Source of the DNA: Sphingomonas mollis
GTDB taxonomy: Bacteria; Pseudomonadota; Alphaproteobacteria; Sphingomonadales; Sphingomonadaceae
Length of the DNA stretch: 64,000 nt
Assembly: GCF_016427505.1 (NCBI RefSeq)
Contig: NZ_JAELXS010000005.1
Coordinates: 124,001-188,000, forward strand
Direction: 5' to 3'
Positions 14,763 through 23,173 of this stretch are shown here, in pieces. The notes beneath the pieces were generated by a model, which was not told where the DNA came from, did no database searches, and saw only the letters and a program-made list of their open reading frames with translations. The position numbers were made by a program, and so were the translations under genes. The stretch's first letter is position 1. Each line of letters begins with the position of its first letter.

Positions 14763-15728
14763 ATGGCCGATCCCTACAAGACCCTCGGTGTCGCCCGCAC
14801 CGCTACCGAGGCCGACATCAAGAAGGCATATCGCAAGCTCGCCAAAGAGCTTCATCCCGACCGCAACAAGGATAATCCCAAGGCGTCGGAGCGGTTCAGC
14901 CAGGTCACCAACGCCTATGACCTCCTGTCCGACAAGGACAAGCGCGCCCGCTTCGATCGCGGCGAGATCGACGGCGACGGCAATCCCGCCTCGCCCTTCG
15001 GCGGCGGCTTCGGCGGCGGAGCGACCGGTCGTCCCGGTTACGGCCCGCCGCCGGGTGGCGGTTTCCGCAGCCAGGGGTTCGACTTTCCTGGCGGTGGCGA
15101 CACCGGCGACATGAGCGATATCTTCGAGGGACTGTTCGGCGGCGGCACCCGTGCCGCCGGCGGCGGTTTCCAGGGCGGCTTCGGCCGCCGCCAGCCGCCG
15201 CCCAAGGGTGCCGACATCCAGTACAAGCTGCAGGTCTCGTTCACCGACGCGGCGACCCTCGCCCCCCAGCGGGTGACGCTGGGCGACGGCAAGGCGATCG
15301 AGGTGAAGCTGCCCGCCGGTCTCCAGTCCGGCACCCAGATGCGCCTGTCGGGCAAGGGCGAACCCGGTGCCGGCGGCGCCGGTGACGCCATCGTCACGAT
15401 CGAGGTCCAGCCGCATCGCTTCTTCGAACGCGACGGTGACGATGTCCGCCTCGACCTGCCCATTGCGCTGGGCGAGGCGGTGCTGGGCGCCAAGGTGAAG
15501 GCACCGACGGTCGAGAATGCCGTCATGCTCACGATTCCCGCCGGCACCTCGTCGGGCCGCACGCTCCGGTTGAAGGGCAAGGGTTTCCACAAAAAGGGCG
15601 GCGGTCGCGGCGATCAGCTGGTGACGTTGCTGGTCAACGTCCCCGCCGACGATGCGGCCCTGCGCGAGTTCGTGGAGGGCTGGCCTGGCCGCGACGGGGG
15701 GAACCCGCGCGCCTCCATGGGCGTCTAA
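14763..15728 (+). CDS. DnaJ-like co-chaperone (type B, CbpA-like)
   Basis: A 321-residue J-protein. The J domain at residues about 3-68 contains YKTLGVARTATEADIKKAYR and the HPD motif in ELHPDRNKD. A Gly/Phe-rich linker (residues about 75-145, FGGGFGGGATG) follows. The C-terminal substrate-binding domain at about 150-310 has no zinc-finger repeats, so this is not the main DnaJ. It stimulates an Hsp70 ATPase and delivers clients. It is the first gene of a packed plus-strand operon with the BrkB-like, fabI, GNAT and aroC genes; the next start is seven bases after its stop. Confidence 0.92.
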   Translation: MADPYKTLGVARTATEADIKKAYRKLAKELHPDRNKDNPKASERFSQVTNAYDLLSDKDKRARFDRGEIDGDGNPASPFGGGFGGGATGRPGYGPPPGGGFRSQGFDFPGGGDTGDMSDIFEGLFGGGTRAAGGGFQGGFGRRQPPPKGADIQYKLQVSFTDAATLAPQRVTLGDGKAIEVKLPAGLQSGTQMRLSGKGEPGAGGAGDAIVTIEVQPHRFFERDGDDVRLDLPIALGEAVLGAKVKAPTVENAVMLTIPAGTSSGRTLRLKGKGFHKKGGGRGDQLVTLLVNVPADDAALREFVEGWPGRDGGNPRASMGV

Positions 15729-15735
15729 AGCCCCC

Positions 15736-16695
15736 GTGGACGATAATGATGATCTCACCCCGGAATCGCGCGCGCATCACCGCGCCCGCGCCAAATTCGA
15801 TCGCCAGCTGGCGAAGGTCAGACCCGGCAGCTATGCGTTCGAAGTACTGAAGCGGGCCGCGCTGGGTGTGTTCAACGACGGTTTCACCCATGCCGGCAAC
15901 CTCGCCTATCTGGCGTTGATGACGCTCTTCCCGTTCTTCATCACCGCCGCGGCGGTGCTGTCGCTGCTGGGCCAGAGCGAGGAGACGGTGCGGGCGGTGG
16001 ACGGTTTCCTGCACGTCCTGCCGCCCGACGTCGCCAGCCTGCTCCAGAAACCGATTTCGGACGTGCTGGCGGCGCGGACCGGCAATCTGTTGTGGCTTGG
16101 CGGTCTGGTCGGCCTCTGGACGGTCAGTGGCTTCGTCGAGACGATCCGCGACATCTTCCACCGCGCCTATGGCCTGAAGGCGACCGCCGCCTTCTGGAAA
16201 TCGCGCCTGTCGTCGTCGGGCGTCATCATCCTGTCGGTCATCGTCGCGCTGTTCGCCTTCGTGGCGCAAGGCGTGCTGACCGCCGCCGAACAGTTCGTCT
16301 ATCGCCTGCTGCCCTTCGCCCAGGATTGGGTCGGCCTGATCGGCCTGTCGCGGTTCATTCCCGGCCTCATCATGTTCGGCGCGCTGTACATGCTGTTCTA
16401 TTCGGTCACCCCGTCCAAGTACCGCTATACCGACAGCCGCAAATGGCCGGGTGCCGCCTTCACGACGGTCTGGTGGGTCAGCATGACCGCGCTGTTGCCC
16501 ATCGTGCTGGGCCAATTGGGCGGGTATGACCTGACCTATGGCAGCCTGGCAGGCGTGATCGTGATGCTGTTGTTCTTCTACATCATCGGCTTGGGACTGG
16601 TTTTTGGCGCTCATCTGAACGCAGCACTGGCGGAACCGCCCGAACCGGCGCTAAACGACACCGCGATGACAACGGCAGAGGCACAGGCGGCGTGA
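15736..16695 (+). CDS. YihY/BrkB family inner-membrane protein
   Basis: A 319-residue protein with about six membrane helices. Family motifs are FNDGFTHAGNLAYLALMTLFP near residue 38, VLSLLGQSE, GLWTVSGFVETIRDIFHRAY, and YRYTDSRKWPGAAFTTVWW. The family was once described as RNase BN or BrkB; it is now regarded as membrane proteins of uncertain function. The GTG at 15736 is preferred, since it follows the dnaJ-like stop and starts at the usual point of the family. The stop overlaps the fabI start by four bases (GTGA). Confidence 0.88.
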   Translation: MDDNDDLTPESRAHHRARAKFDRQLAKVRPGSYAFEVLKRAALGVFNDGFTHAGNLAYLALMTLFPFFITAAAVLSLLGQSEETVRAVDGFLHVLPPDVASLLQKPISDVLAARTGNLLWLGGLVGLWTVSGFVETIRDIFHRAYGLKATAAFWKSRLSSSGVIILSVIVALFAFVAQGVLTAAEQFVYRLLPFAQDWVGLIGLSRFIPGLIMFGALYMLFYSVTPSKYRYTDSRKWPGAAFTTVWWVSMTALLPIVLGQLGGYDLTYGSLAGVIVMLLFFYIIGLGLVFGAHLNAALAEPPEPALNDTAMTTAEAQAA

Positions 16696-17495
16696 ACGGA
16701 TTGATGGCAGGCAAGCGGGGACTCATCATGGGTCTCGCAAACGACAAGTCGCTGGCCTGGGGCATTGCGAAGTACCTGTCAGAGGCCGGGGCGGAACTCG
16801 CCTTCTCCTATCAGGGAGCGGCGATGGAAAAGCGCGTGCGGCCACTGGCGGAGCAACTGGGTGTCGCCCGCCTGTTCGATTGCGACGTCGCCGACATGGC
16901 CGCGCTGGACGCCACCTTTGCCGCAATCGCCGAGGAATGGCCGACGATCGATTTCGTCGTTCACGCCATCGGCTTTTCGGACAAGTCGCAGCTGCGCGGT
17001 CGCTATTACGACACCACGCTCGACAATTTCCTGATGACGATGAACATCTCCGCCTACAGCCTTGTCGCCGTCGCCCAGCGCGCGCGCAAGCTGATGCCGG
17101 AGGGTGGTTCGATCCTGACGCTGACCTATTATGGCGCCGAAAAGGTCATCCCGCATTACAACGTGATGGGCGTCGCCAAGGCCGCGCTGGAAACCAGCGT
17201 GAAGTATCTCGCGGTCGATCTGGGGCCGGAGAACATTCGCATCAATGCGATCTCCGCCGGTCCGATCCAGACGCTGGCGGCACGCGGCATCGGCGATTTC
17301 AACTACATCCTGAAGTGGAACGAGCTGAACAGCCCGCTCCGCCGCACCGTGACGATCGAGGATGTCGGCGGCGCCGGCCTGTACCTGCTGTCCGATCTGG
17401 CCAGCGGCGTGACCGGCGAGATCCACCACGTCGATGCCGGTTACAACGTGATCGGCATGAAGGCCGAGGACGCACCCGACATCGCGCTGGCCTGA
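16692..17495 (+). CDS. fabI: Enoyl-[acyl-carrier-protein] reductase (NADH), FabI
   Basis: A 267-residue short-chain reductase that performs the last reduction of each fatty-acid elongation cycle. It has the FabI-type cofactor loop GLANDKSLAWGIAKYL and FSYQGAAMEKRVRPLA. VVHAIGFSDKSQLRG follows, and the catalytic tyrosine and lysine are Y156 and K163 (YNVMGVAK), the same numbers as in E. coli FabI. NAISAGPIQTLAARGI is the substrate loop. The start is a GTG overlapping the previous stop; a second in-frame ATG lies five codons later. Its stop overlaps the next ATG. Confidence 0.97.
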   Translation: MNGLMAGKRGLIMGLANDKSLAWGIAKYLSEAGAELAFSYQGAAMEKRVRPLAEQLGVARLFDCDVADMAALDATFAAIAEEWPTIDFVVHAIGFSDKSQLRGRYYDTTLDNFLMTMNISAYSLVAVAQRARKLMPEGGSILTLTYYGAEKVIPHYNVMGVAKAALETSVKYLAVDLGPENIRINAISAGPIQTLAARGIGDFNYILKWNELNSPLRRTVTIEDVGGAGLYLLSDLASGVTGEIHHVDAGYNVIGMKAEDAPDIALA

Positions 17496-18019
17496 TGCTT
17501 GCCATCCGCCCCGCCGCGCCCGGCGATGTCGCCGCGATCGACGACCTGTTGCTTGCCAGCTTCCCGGCGCCAGCCGAAGCACGCCTGATCGGCGACCTGT
17601 GTGCCGAGGGTGATATGGTCCTGCTGCTCGTGGCGGCGGAAGAAGGCAGCGGGCAGATCGCCGGCGTCGCAGCATTCAGCCGGATGGACGTGTCGGTGGC
17701 GGATCGATCCGTCCCCTCGGTCGCCCTGGCGCCGGTCGCTGTCGCCGGCGATCATCGGCGACAGGGTGTGGCGGAGGCATTGGTCACCGCCGGGATGGAG
17801 CGGCTGGAGGCGGAGGGCGTCGTGTTATGCTTCGTGCTCGGTGATCCCGCCTTCTATACCCGGTTCGGGTTCGATCCGCTGTGCGCAAAGGGTTTCGCGT
17901 CGCCCTATGCCGGCGATTATCTGATGGCGACGGCGTTGCAGGGCGGTTTGATGCCCTGCGGCGTGCGCGGCGAGGCGCGACATGCCGCCGCCTTCGCCCG
18001 GTTGGGACAATCCGCATGA
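17495..18019 (+). CDS. GNAT family N-acetyltransferase
   Basis: A 174-residue acetyltransferase of the YhbS type. It begins [20 protein letters not shown], has the acetyl-CoA-binding motif [19 protein letters not shown], and [13 protein letters not shown], a signature of YhbS-like enzymes. The acceptor is unknown. ATGA overlap with fabI upstream and aroC downstream places it firmly in the operon. Confidence 0.88.
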   Translation: MLAIRPAAPGDVAAIDDLLLASFPAPAEARLIGDLCAEGDMVLLLVAAEEGSGQIAGVAAFSRMDVSVADRSVPSVALAPVAVAGDHRRQGVAEALVTAGMERLEAEGVVLCFVLGDPAFYTRFGFDPLCAKGFASPYAGDYLMATALQGGLMPCGVRGEARHAAAFARLGQSA

Positions 18020-19083
18020 GCTGGAACAGCTTCGGCCGCGTGCTGCGTTTCACGACCTGGGGCGAAAGCCATGGCCCGGCGATCGGTGCGGTCGTCGATG
18101 GCTGCCCGCCGGGAATCGCCCTGACCGAGGCCGATATCCAGCCATGGCTCGACAAGCGCCGCCCCGGCACCTCGCGCTTCACCACGCAGCGGCGCGAGCC
18201 GGACGAGGTCCGCATCCTGTCCGGCGTGTTCGACGGCTGCACCACCGGCACGCCGATCAGTCTGATGATCGAGAATGTCGACCAGCGGTCGAAGGATTAT
18301 TCCGAGGTCGCCAAGGCATATCGCCCCGGCCACGCCGATTACGCCTATGACGCCAAATACGGCTTCCGCGACCATCGCGGCGGCGGCCGGTCCTCCGCCC
18401 GCGAAACCGCCAGTCGCGTGGCGGCCGGGGCGGTCGCCCGTCTCGTCATCCCGCAGGTTCGGGTCCGCGCGTGGGTAGAGGCGATCGGCGGCGACACCAT
18501 CGACCCAGCCCGCTTCGATGCTGGCGAGATCGACCGCAATCCCTTTTTCTGCCCCGATCCCGAAGCCGCCCGCCGCTGGGAGGCGTTGGTCGATGAAGCG
18601 CGCAAGGCCGGTTCGTCGCTCGGCGCGGTCATTGCCTGCGAAGCGACCGGCGTCCCTGCCGGCTGGGGCGCGCCGCTCTATGCCAAGCTGGATGCCGAAC
18701 TCGCCGCCGCCTGCATGGGCATCAACGCGGTGAAGGGCGTGGAGATCGGCGACGGTTTCGCGGCCGCCAGCCTGTCCGGCGAACAGAATGCCGACCCGAT
18801 GCGCCCCGGCGCCGACGGCCCCGAATTTCTCGCCAATCACGCCGGTGGCATCGCCGGTGGGATTGCGACGGGACAGCCCATCCGCCTGCGCGTCGCGTTC
18901 AAACCGACCAGCTCGATTTTGACGCCGGTCGAGACCATCACCCGCGAGGGTGACGCGACCGAGATCATGACCAAGGGTCGTCACGACCCCTGTGTCGGCA
19001 TCCGCGGCGTTCCCGTCGTCGAAGCGATGGTCGCGCTCGTCCTGGCGGATCAGGCGTTACTTCACCGTGCCCAATGCGGCTGA
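18016..19083 (+). CDS. aroC: Chorismate synthase
   Basis: This 355-residue FMN-dependent lyase converts EPSP to chorismate, the last shikimate step. Signatures are [18 protein letters not shown] at the N-terminus, [38 protein letters not shown] with [15 protein letters not shown], and [18 protein letters not shown] at the C-terminus. It is the last gene of the dnaJ-like/brkB/fabI/GNAT operon and starts by ATGA overlap with GNAT. EPSP synthase (aroA), which makes its substrate, lies at 51.6 kb. Confidence 0.97.
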   Translation: MSWNSFGRVLRFTTWGESHGPAIGAVVDGCPPGIALTEADIQPWLDKRRPGTSRFTTQRREPDEVRILSGVFDGCTTGTPISLMIENVDQRSKDYSEVAKAYRPGHADYAYDAKYGFRDHRGGGRSSARETASRVAAGAVARLVIPQVRVRAWVEAIGGDTIDPARFDAGEIDRNPFFCPDPEAARRWEALVDEARKAGSSLGAVIACEATGVPAGWGAPLYAKLDAELAAACMGINAVKGVEIGDGFAAASLSGEQNADPMRPGADGPEFLANHAGGIAGGIATGQPIRLRVAFKPTSSILTPVETITREGDATEIMTKGRHDPCVGIRGVPVVEAMVALVLADQALLHRAQCG

Positions 19084-19146
19084 CCATACGGAACGTCTGC
19101 CGGTAGCAAGTCGTTCTACCTCTGACAAAAATTAGGAGAGAACATC

Positions 19147-19614
19147 ATGCGTATCACCCTCCCCCTTGCCGCGATCATGCTGGCCGTCCCGGCGATCGCC
19201 ACCGCCCAGACCGGATCGACCACCACCGGATCGACCGCCACCGGATCGGCGGGCAGCACCGTCGGCAGCATGCCCGGCCAGACGACCGGTACCCTCAGCA
19301 CCGGCACGTCCGGAACCCTCGGCACCAATCCGATGGGTACCGGTACAATGGGTACGGGAACGACGGCGACCGGTACGACGGGCGTCGGCACCACGCCCGG
19401 TACGCAAGGCCAGACCACCCGCTCGACCCGCACTCGTCGTGGTAGCACGACGCAGACGCCCGGCGGTGTCGGCGCGACCGTCAATGGCGGTGCCACGGTC
19501 AACACGCCGGGAGCGGCCGGTAACTATGGTGGGACCACCACGGGATCGACGACGCCGGGCAGCACGACGACGACCGGAACCTCGACCACCGTCACCACCC
19601 CCGGCCCACGTTAA
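19147..19614 (+). CDS. Thr/Gly/Ser-rich low-complexity secreted protein
   Basis: A 155-residue protein with a clear signal peptide (MRITLPLAAIMLAVPAIATA, then Q). The mature part is nearly all Thr, Gly, Ser, Pro and Ala in irregular TGS, GTGT and TTGT units. There is one basic patch (RSTRTRRGS at about residues 91-99) and no recognisable domain or membrane anchor. AGGAGAG lies seven bases before the ATG. I do not know its function; an envelope or surface role is likely from the signal peptide. It is followed by a strong hairpin shared with the convergent acyl-CoA ligase gene. Confidence 0.8.
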   Translation: MRITLPLAAIMLAVPAIATAQTGSTTTGSTATGSAGSTVGSMPGQTTGTLSTGTSGTLGTNPMGTGTMGTGTTATGTTGVGTTPGTQGQTTRSTRTRRGSTTQTPGGVGATVNGGATVNTPGAAGNYGGTTTGSTTPGSTTTTGTSTTVTTPGPR

Positions 19615-19623
19615 ATAATGGCA

Positions 19624-19652
19624 GGCGACCGGGGCTTCATGCCCCGGTCGCC
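19624..19652. terminator. Hairpin shared by convergent genes
   Basis: GGCGACCGGGGC and GCCCCGGTCGCC form a perfect 12-bp stem with loop TTCAT. It lies just after the Thr/Gly-rich protein stop and covers the stop codon and last codons of the acyl-CoA ligase on the other strand. There is no long T-run. Confidence 0.65.
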
Positions 19653-21334
19653 TCGGCCAACACCTCCGCCAGTAAATCCTTCCGGCTCAACTTGCCGATC
19701 ATCGTCTTTGGCATGCTGGACCGAACGATGACCCGATCGACCCTCTCGTGGCGCCCCAGTTGCGGATTGAGCCAGCCGCACAGCGCCTCTTCCGTCACCA
19801 CCGCGTCGTCGTTCAGCGTTACGAATGCCCGTGGTCGCTCGCCGCGATAGGCGTCCGGCATGCCGATCACCAACGCCTCTTTCACCGCCGGGTGATGATA
19901 AAGCACCGCCTCGATCTGGCTGGGAAAGACCTTGAAGCCACTGACGGCGATCATATCCTTCAACCGGTCGACGATCGTCACGAACCCCTCGGCATCGATC
20001 ACGCCGACATCGCCGGTCCGCAGCCATCGGTCGCCCGCTGCATCGACGACGAACACCGCTTCATCGGCATCCGGCCGGTTCCAGTACCCCTTCATGATCT
20101 GCGGCCCACGCACGACGATCTCACCGGGCTCGCCCGGCGCGGCAGACCGGGTGGGGTCTTCCTTGTCCACCAGTCGCAGGTCCGTGCCGGGAACCGGTTG
20201 TCCGATCGTGCCGTCCTTGCCCCCCGTTTCATACGGGTTGCACGACACGACCCCGGAACTCTCCGACAGTCCATATCCTTCGACCAGCGCCGCCCCCGTC
20301 ACCGCCCGGAACCGCGCCTTCAGTTCGGCCGCGAGCGGCGCGCCGCCTGAAATGCAGAGTCGGAGCGACGAGAAATCCGTCGTGGCGGTTTTGGGATGAT
20401 CCAATAGCGCCTGATACATCGTCGGTACGCCCGGCAGCGACGTCGCCTGCGTCCGCTGAAGCGCGGCCAGCACCTGCCCGGCATCGAATCGTGGCAGCAA
20501 CACGATCTCGCCGCCGGTCACGATCGTCCGGTTCAGCACGCATGTATTGGCGAAGACGTGGAACAGCGGCAGCACGCCGAGGATGCGGTCGGTGATCTGC
20601 CCCCGCTCGGGATCGAGACCCGCAACCTGCACCGCATTGGCCGCCAGATTGCGGTGGGTCAGCATCGCCCCCTTGGGCGTGCCGGTGGTGCCGCCCGTGT
20701 ACTGGATCAGCGCGACGTCGCGATCGGGATCGATCGACGGCGTGGCGCACGTCCCCTTGTTGGCGATCAATCGCGAGAAGGCGGTGACGCGCGGGTCGTT
20801 CGGGGTCTTCGCAACCTCGCGCCGACGCCACAATCGATAGATCAGCGACTTGGCCGGCGGCAGCGCCCCCGCCACCGACCCGACCACCAGCCGTTCCAGC
20901 GCGCTTCGTTCCAGCACCGCTATAGCTGTTGGCAACAAGGCGGTCGCCGACAGCGTGAACAACAACCGCGTCCCCGAATCGGCCACCTGATCGGCCAGCT
21001 CCGCCACCGTATAGAGCGGCGAGAAATTGACGACCGTCGCGCCCAGTTTCAGGATGCCGTAATAGGCGGCCAGATAATGCGGCACGTTCGGCAGGAACAA
21101 TCCGATCCGGTCGCCGGGGCCATACCCCATCGCCGCCAGCCCGCACGCTACCCGGTTCGCGCCGTCATGCGTCTCGGCATAGCTGTAACGCCGGCCGAGA
21201 AAATCGATCAGCGGCGCCGATCCGTGCCGCGCCGCCGCGTCGTTGAACAGATCGACCATCGACCGTTCATCGGGCACGTCGCCCCATGGCACGGGGTGGC
21301 GATAATGGGTTGCCCAGGGTCGTTCGTCGCTCAT
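19637..21334 (-). CDS. Long-chain-fatty-acid--CoA ligase (AMP-binding family)
   Basis: A 565-residue adenylate-forming enzyme that activates fatty acids to acyl-CoA. Motifs are the phosphate loop YTGGTTGTPKGAMLTHRN, GYGLSESSGVVSCNP, GEIVVRGPQIMKGYWNRPD, the hinge WLRTGDVGVIDAEGF with VDRLKDMIAVSGFKVFP, and the catalytic C-terminal lysine region MPKTMIGKLSRKDLL. It resembles FadD more than short-chain ligases. It stands alone on the minus strand. A few bases separate its ATG from the end of the next minus-strand gene, but a gap of about 45 bases argues against strict coupling. Confidence 0.93.
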   Translation of the reverse strand: MSDERPWATHYRHPVPWGDVPDERSMVDLFNDAAARHGSAPLIDFLGRRYSYAETHDGANRVACGLAAMGYGPGDRIGLFLPNVPHYLAAYYGILKLGATVVNFSPLYTVAELADQVADSGTRLLFTLSATALLPTAIAVLERSALERLVVGSVAGALPPAKSLIYRLWRRREVAKTPNDPRVTAFSRLIANKGTCATPSIDPDRDVALIQYTGGTTGTPKGAMLTHRNLAANAVQVAGLDPERGQITDRILGVLPLFHVFANTCVLNRTIVTGGEIVLLPRFDAGQVLAALQRTQATSLPGVPTMYQALLDHPKTATTDFSSLRLCISGGAPLAAELKARFRAVTGAALVEGYGLSESSGVVSCNPYETGGKDGTIGQPVPGTDLRLVDKEDPTRSAAPGEPGEIVVRGPQIMKGYWNRPDADEAVFVVDAAGDRWLRTGDVGVIDAEGFVTIVDRLKDMIAVSGFKVFPSQIEAVLYHHPAVKEALVIGMPDAYRGERPRAFVTLNDDAVVTEEALCGWLNPQLGRHERVDRVIVRSSMPKTMIGKLSRKDLLAEVLAEATGA

Positions 21335-21379
21335 TTACATCAGTGTAAGCAAGCTTGTGCGAGCGTCAATCCGGGCCGA

Positions 21380-23083
21380 TCACGCCGCGACCGGAGAGGT
21401 CGTCGCATCGCGGGCCCGGTCGCGTCCCGCCGCCTTTGCCGCGTACAAGGCCCGATCGGCATCGCGATACAGCGCCTTCCAATCCGCCTCGCGCAGCAAC
21501 GGCCCGGTGCAGGTGCCGATGCTGCACGTCACCGTCAGGTCGAACGGCATGCGGGCATGCCGTAACGCATGGAGGATCGCCGGTCCGTCGATTCCCGGCC
21601 CGGCCCCGGCCCCGGCCCCGGCATCGGCATCCCCGACGACGGCGAATTCCTCGCCACCGATCCGCGCGACCAGTGCCCCCGCCGGCACGGCCGCCGACAG
21701 TGCCCGCGCGAACGAGCGCAGCACCTCGTCACCGCCATCGTGCCCGATGGTTTCGTTGATGTGCTTGAAATGGTCCAGATCGGCGATCAGCAGCGTCTGT
21801 GCCCCCGGACGTCCGATCGCCTGCCGCAGGAAGGCACGGCGATTGAACAATCCGGTCAGCGGGTCGACATCCGCCAATTCGCGCGCCACCACTTCCTGCT
21901 CGCGCGCCTGATCGCGTTCCCGACTGAGCAGCCTGATGCGATAGGCGATGCCCAGACTCGACAACACAGCCTCCAGCGCCATCGCCAGGATCGTCGAATG
22001 ATCTGTCCAGATATGCCAGCGGACCAGTCCGAACGACGACGCTATGCGGAAGCATCCCATGACGATCGGTACGCCCCAGGCGATCGCGAACAGCCACAGA
22101 TAATTGCTCCGCCGCCGCCACGCCTGTACCAGAATAGCCAACACGACGATCGCCAGCAGCAGGAAGCTGATCGTCACGGCATTATCCAGCGCGTTGATAT
22201 GCCATGGCGCCAGCAAGGCGAAGATCGCCGTCGAGCCGACGAGCGCCACCATCACCAGGTCGGTCGCCCATGCGAGCCAGCCGGCGAACACCCGCCTTTC
22301 GAAAAAGAACCGGGCGAACAGCAGGACGGACGCGCCCGATGTCCCGAGGAAAAATCCGGCCAGACGCAATCGCAGTTCGTTGTCGATTCCCGGCCACCAC
22401 AGCCCGATCGCACCCGACGACATGATCGAATAACAGATCAGCGACAGCAGCATCAGGCAATAGACGGGCTGGAACCCCTGCCGCAACGCCGCCCATAGCG
22501 CGAGGTTATAGACGATGAGCGCCACCGCCATGCCGGCGAAACTGGCATAGAAGATCGCGAAGAGCAGCTCGGTCCGATCGCCCTCCGGCCGATCGACGAG
22601 GGTGGGCTCCACCAGAACACCGCGCATGTTGCCGGCGCCGCGAATATGCCAGAGCAGGCGGACGGGCGGCGCCGCCCGCTCTGCCAGCGGCATCCGGATC
22701 ATACCGCCCGGCCGCAGAAACTGCCCGGTCGTCCGGCTGGTGAAGCTGGACCGCTCGATCGCTCCGTCCGCGTACAGGGTGTAGAGCGTGGTCCGTTCCC
22801 GCCACATGCCGGCGAAACGGACGGAGAACGGCGGATGATCGGCCGTCAGGTCAGGCAATGGCTGGGACAACAGCCAGAAATCGCCTCGACCAAAATGTTT
22901 TTGGGGCGTGACGCAATCGAACCGGCCGGGATCGACGAACAGCGCCTGCGGCGTCATGCCCGGCGCGGCGCGGATCATACACACGGAGAGCGATGTGCTG
23001 GCGGTGGCGGGACCGGCGGTTACGGCACAGGCGAGCAGCGTCAGCCACCCCCAGAATACCAGCCGCGTTACCCGTCCCATCAT
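21380..23083 (-). CDS. 7TM-DISM sensor diguanylate cyclase
   Basis: About 567 residues. It has a signal peptide (LVFWGWLTLLACAVTA), then a periplasmic beta-rich sensing region (about 30-185) like the 7TMR-DISM extracellular domain. Seven membrane helices (about 190-385) follow, then a short coiled coil (RDQAREQEVVARELADV), then a GGDEF domain with DPLTGLFNRRAF and the active-site GGEEF at about 476. It makes cyclic di-GMP. No RxxD inhibitory site precedes GGEEF. The domain carries an Ala/Gly repeat (DADAGAGAGAGPG) just after the active site. Two adjacent ATG codons (23083, 23080) are possible starts. Confidence 0.9.
   Translation of the reverse strand: MMGRVTRLVFWGWLTLLACAVTAGPATASTSLSVCMIRAAPGMTPQALFVDPGRFDCVTPQKHFGRGDFWLLSQPLPDLTADHPPFSVRFAGMWRERTTLYTLYADGAIERSSFTSRTTGQFLRPGGMIRMPLAERAAPPVRLLWHIRGAGNMRGVLVEPTLVDRPEGDRTELLFAIFYASFAGMAVALIVYNLALWAALRQGFQPVYCLMLLSLICYSIMSSGAIGLWWPGIDNELRLRLAGFFLGTSGASVLLFARFFFERRVFAGWLAWATDLVMVALVGSTAIFALLAPWHINALDNAVTISFLLLAIVVLAILVQAWRRRSNYLWLFAIAWGVPIVMGCFRIASSFGLVRWHIWTDHSTILAMALEAVLSSLGIAYRIRLLSRERDQAREQEVVARELADVDPLTGLFNRRAFLRQAIGRPGAQTLLIADLDHFKHINETIGHDGGDEVLRSFARALSAAVPAGALVARIGGEEFAVVGDADAGAGAGAGPGIDGPAILHALRHARMPFDLTVTCSIGTCTGPLLREADWKALYRDADRALYAAKAAGRDRARDATTSPVAA
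21595..21623. repeat. GGCCCC hexanucleotide tandem repeat in the GGDEF coding region
   Basis: About four units of GGCCCC (one is a base short) encode the Ala-Gly run after the GGEEF motif of the diguanylate cyclase. Changes by whole units keep the frame. Confidence 0.8.
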
Positions 23084-23137
23084 GGGTTCCCGTTGTACCA
23101 ACGGTTCTCTTGATGGAAGGTCAACGCGGCAGAAATA

Positions 23138-23169
23138 AGGGCGGGAAGCCATGACCGGCTTCCCGCCCT
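23138..23169 (-). terminator. Terminator of clpA
   Basis: A perfect 13-bp stem (AGGGCGGGAAGCC / GGCTTCCCGCCCT, 6-base loop) begins five bases after the clpA stop on the minus strand and is followed by TTATTTCTG. Confidence 0.75.
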
Positions 23170-23173
23170 ACCA

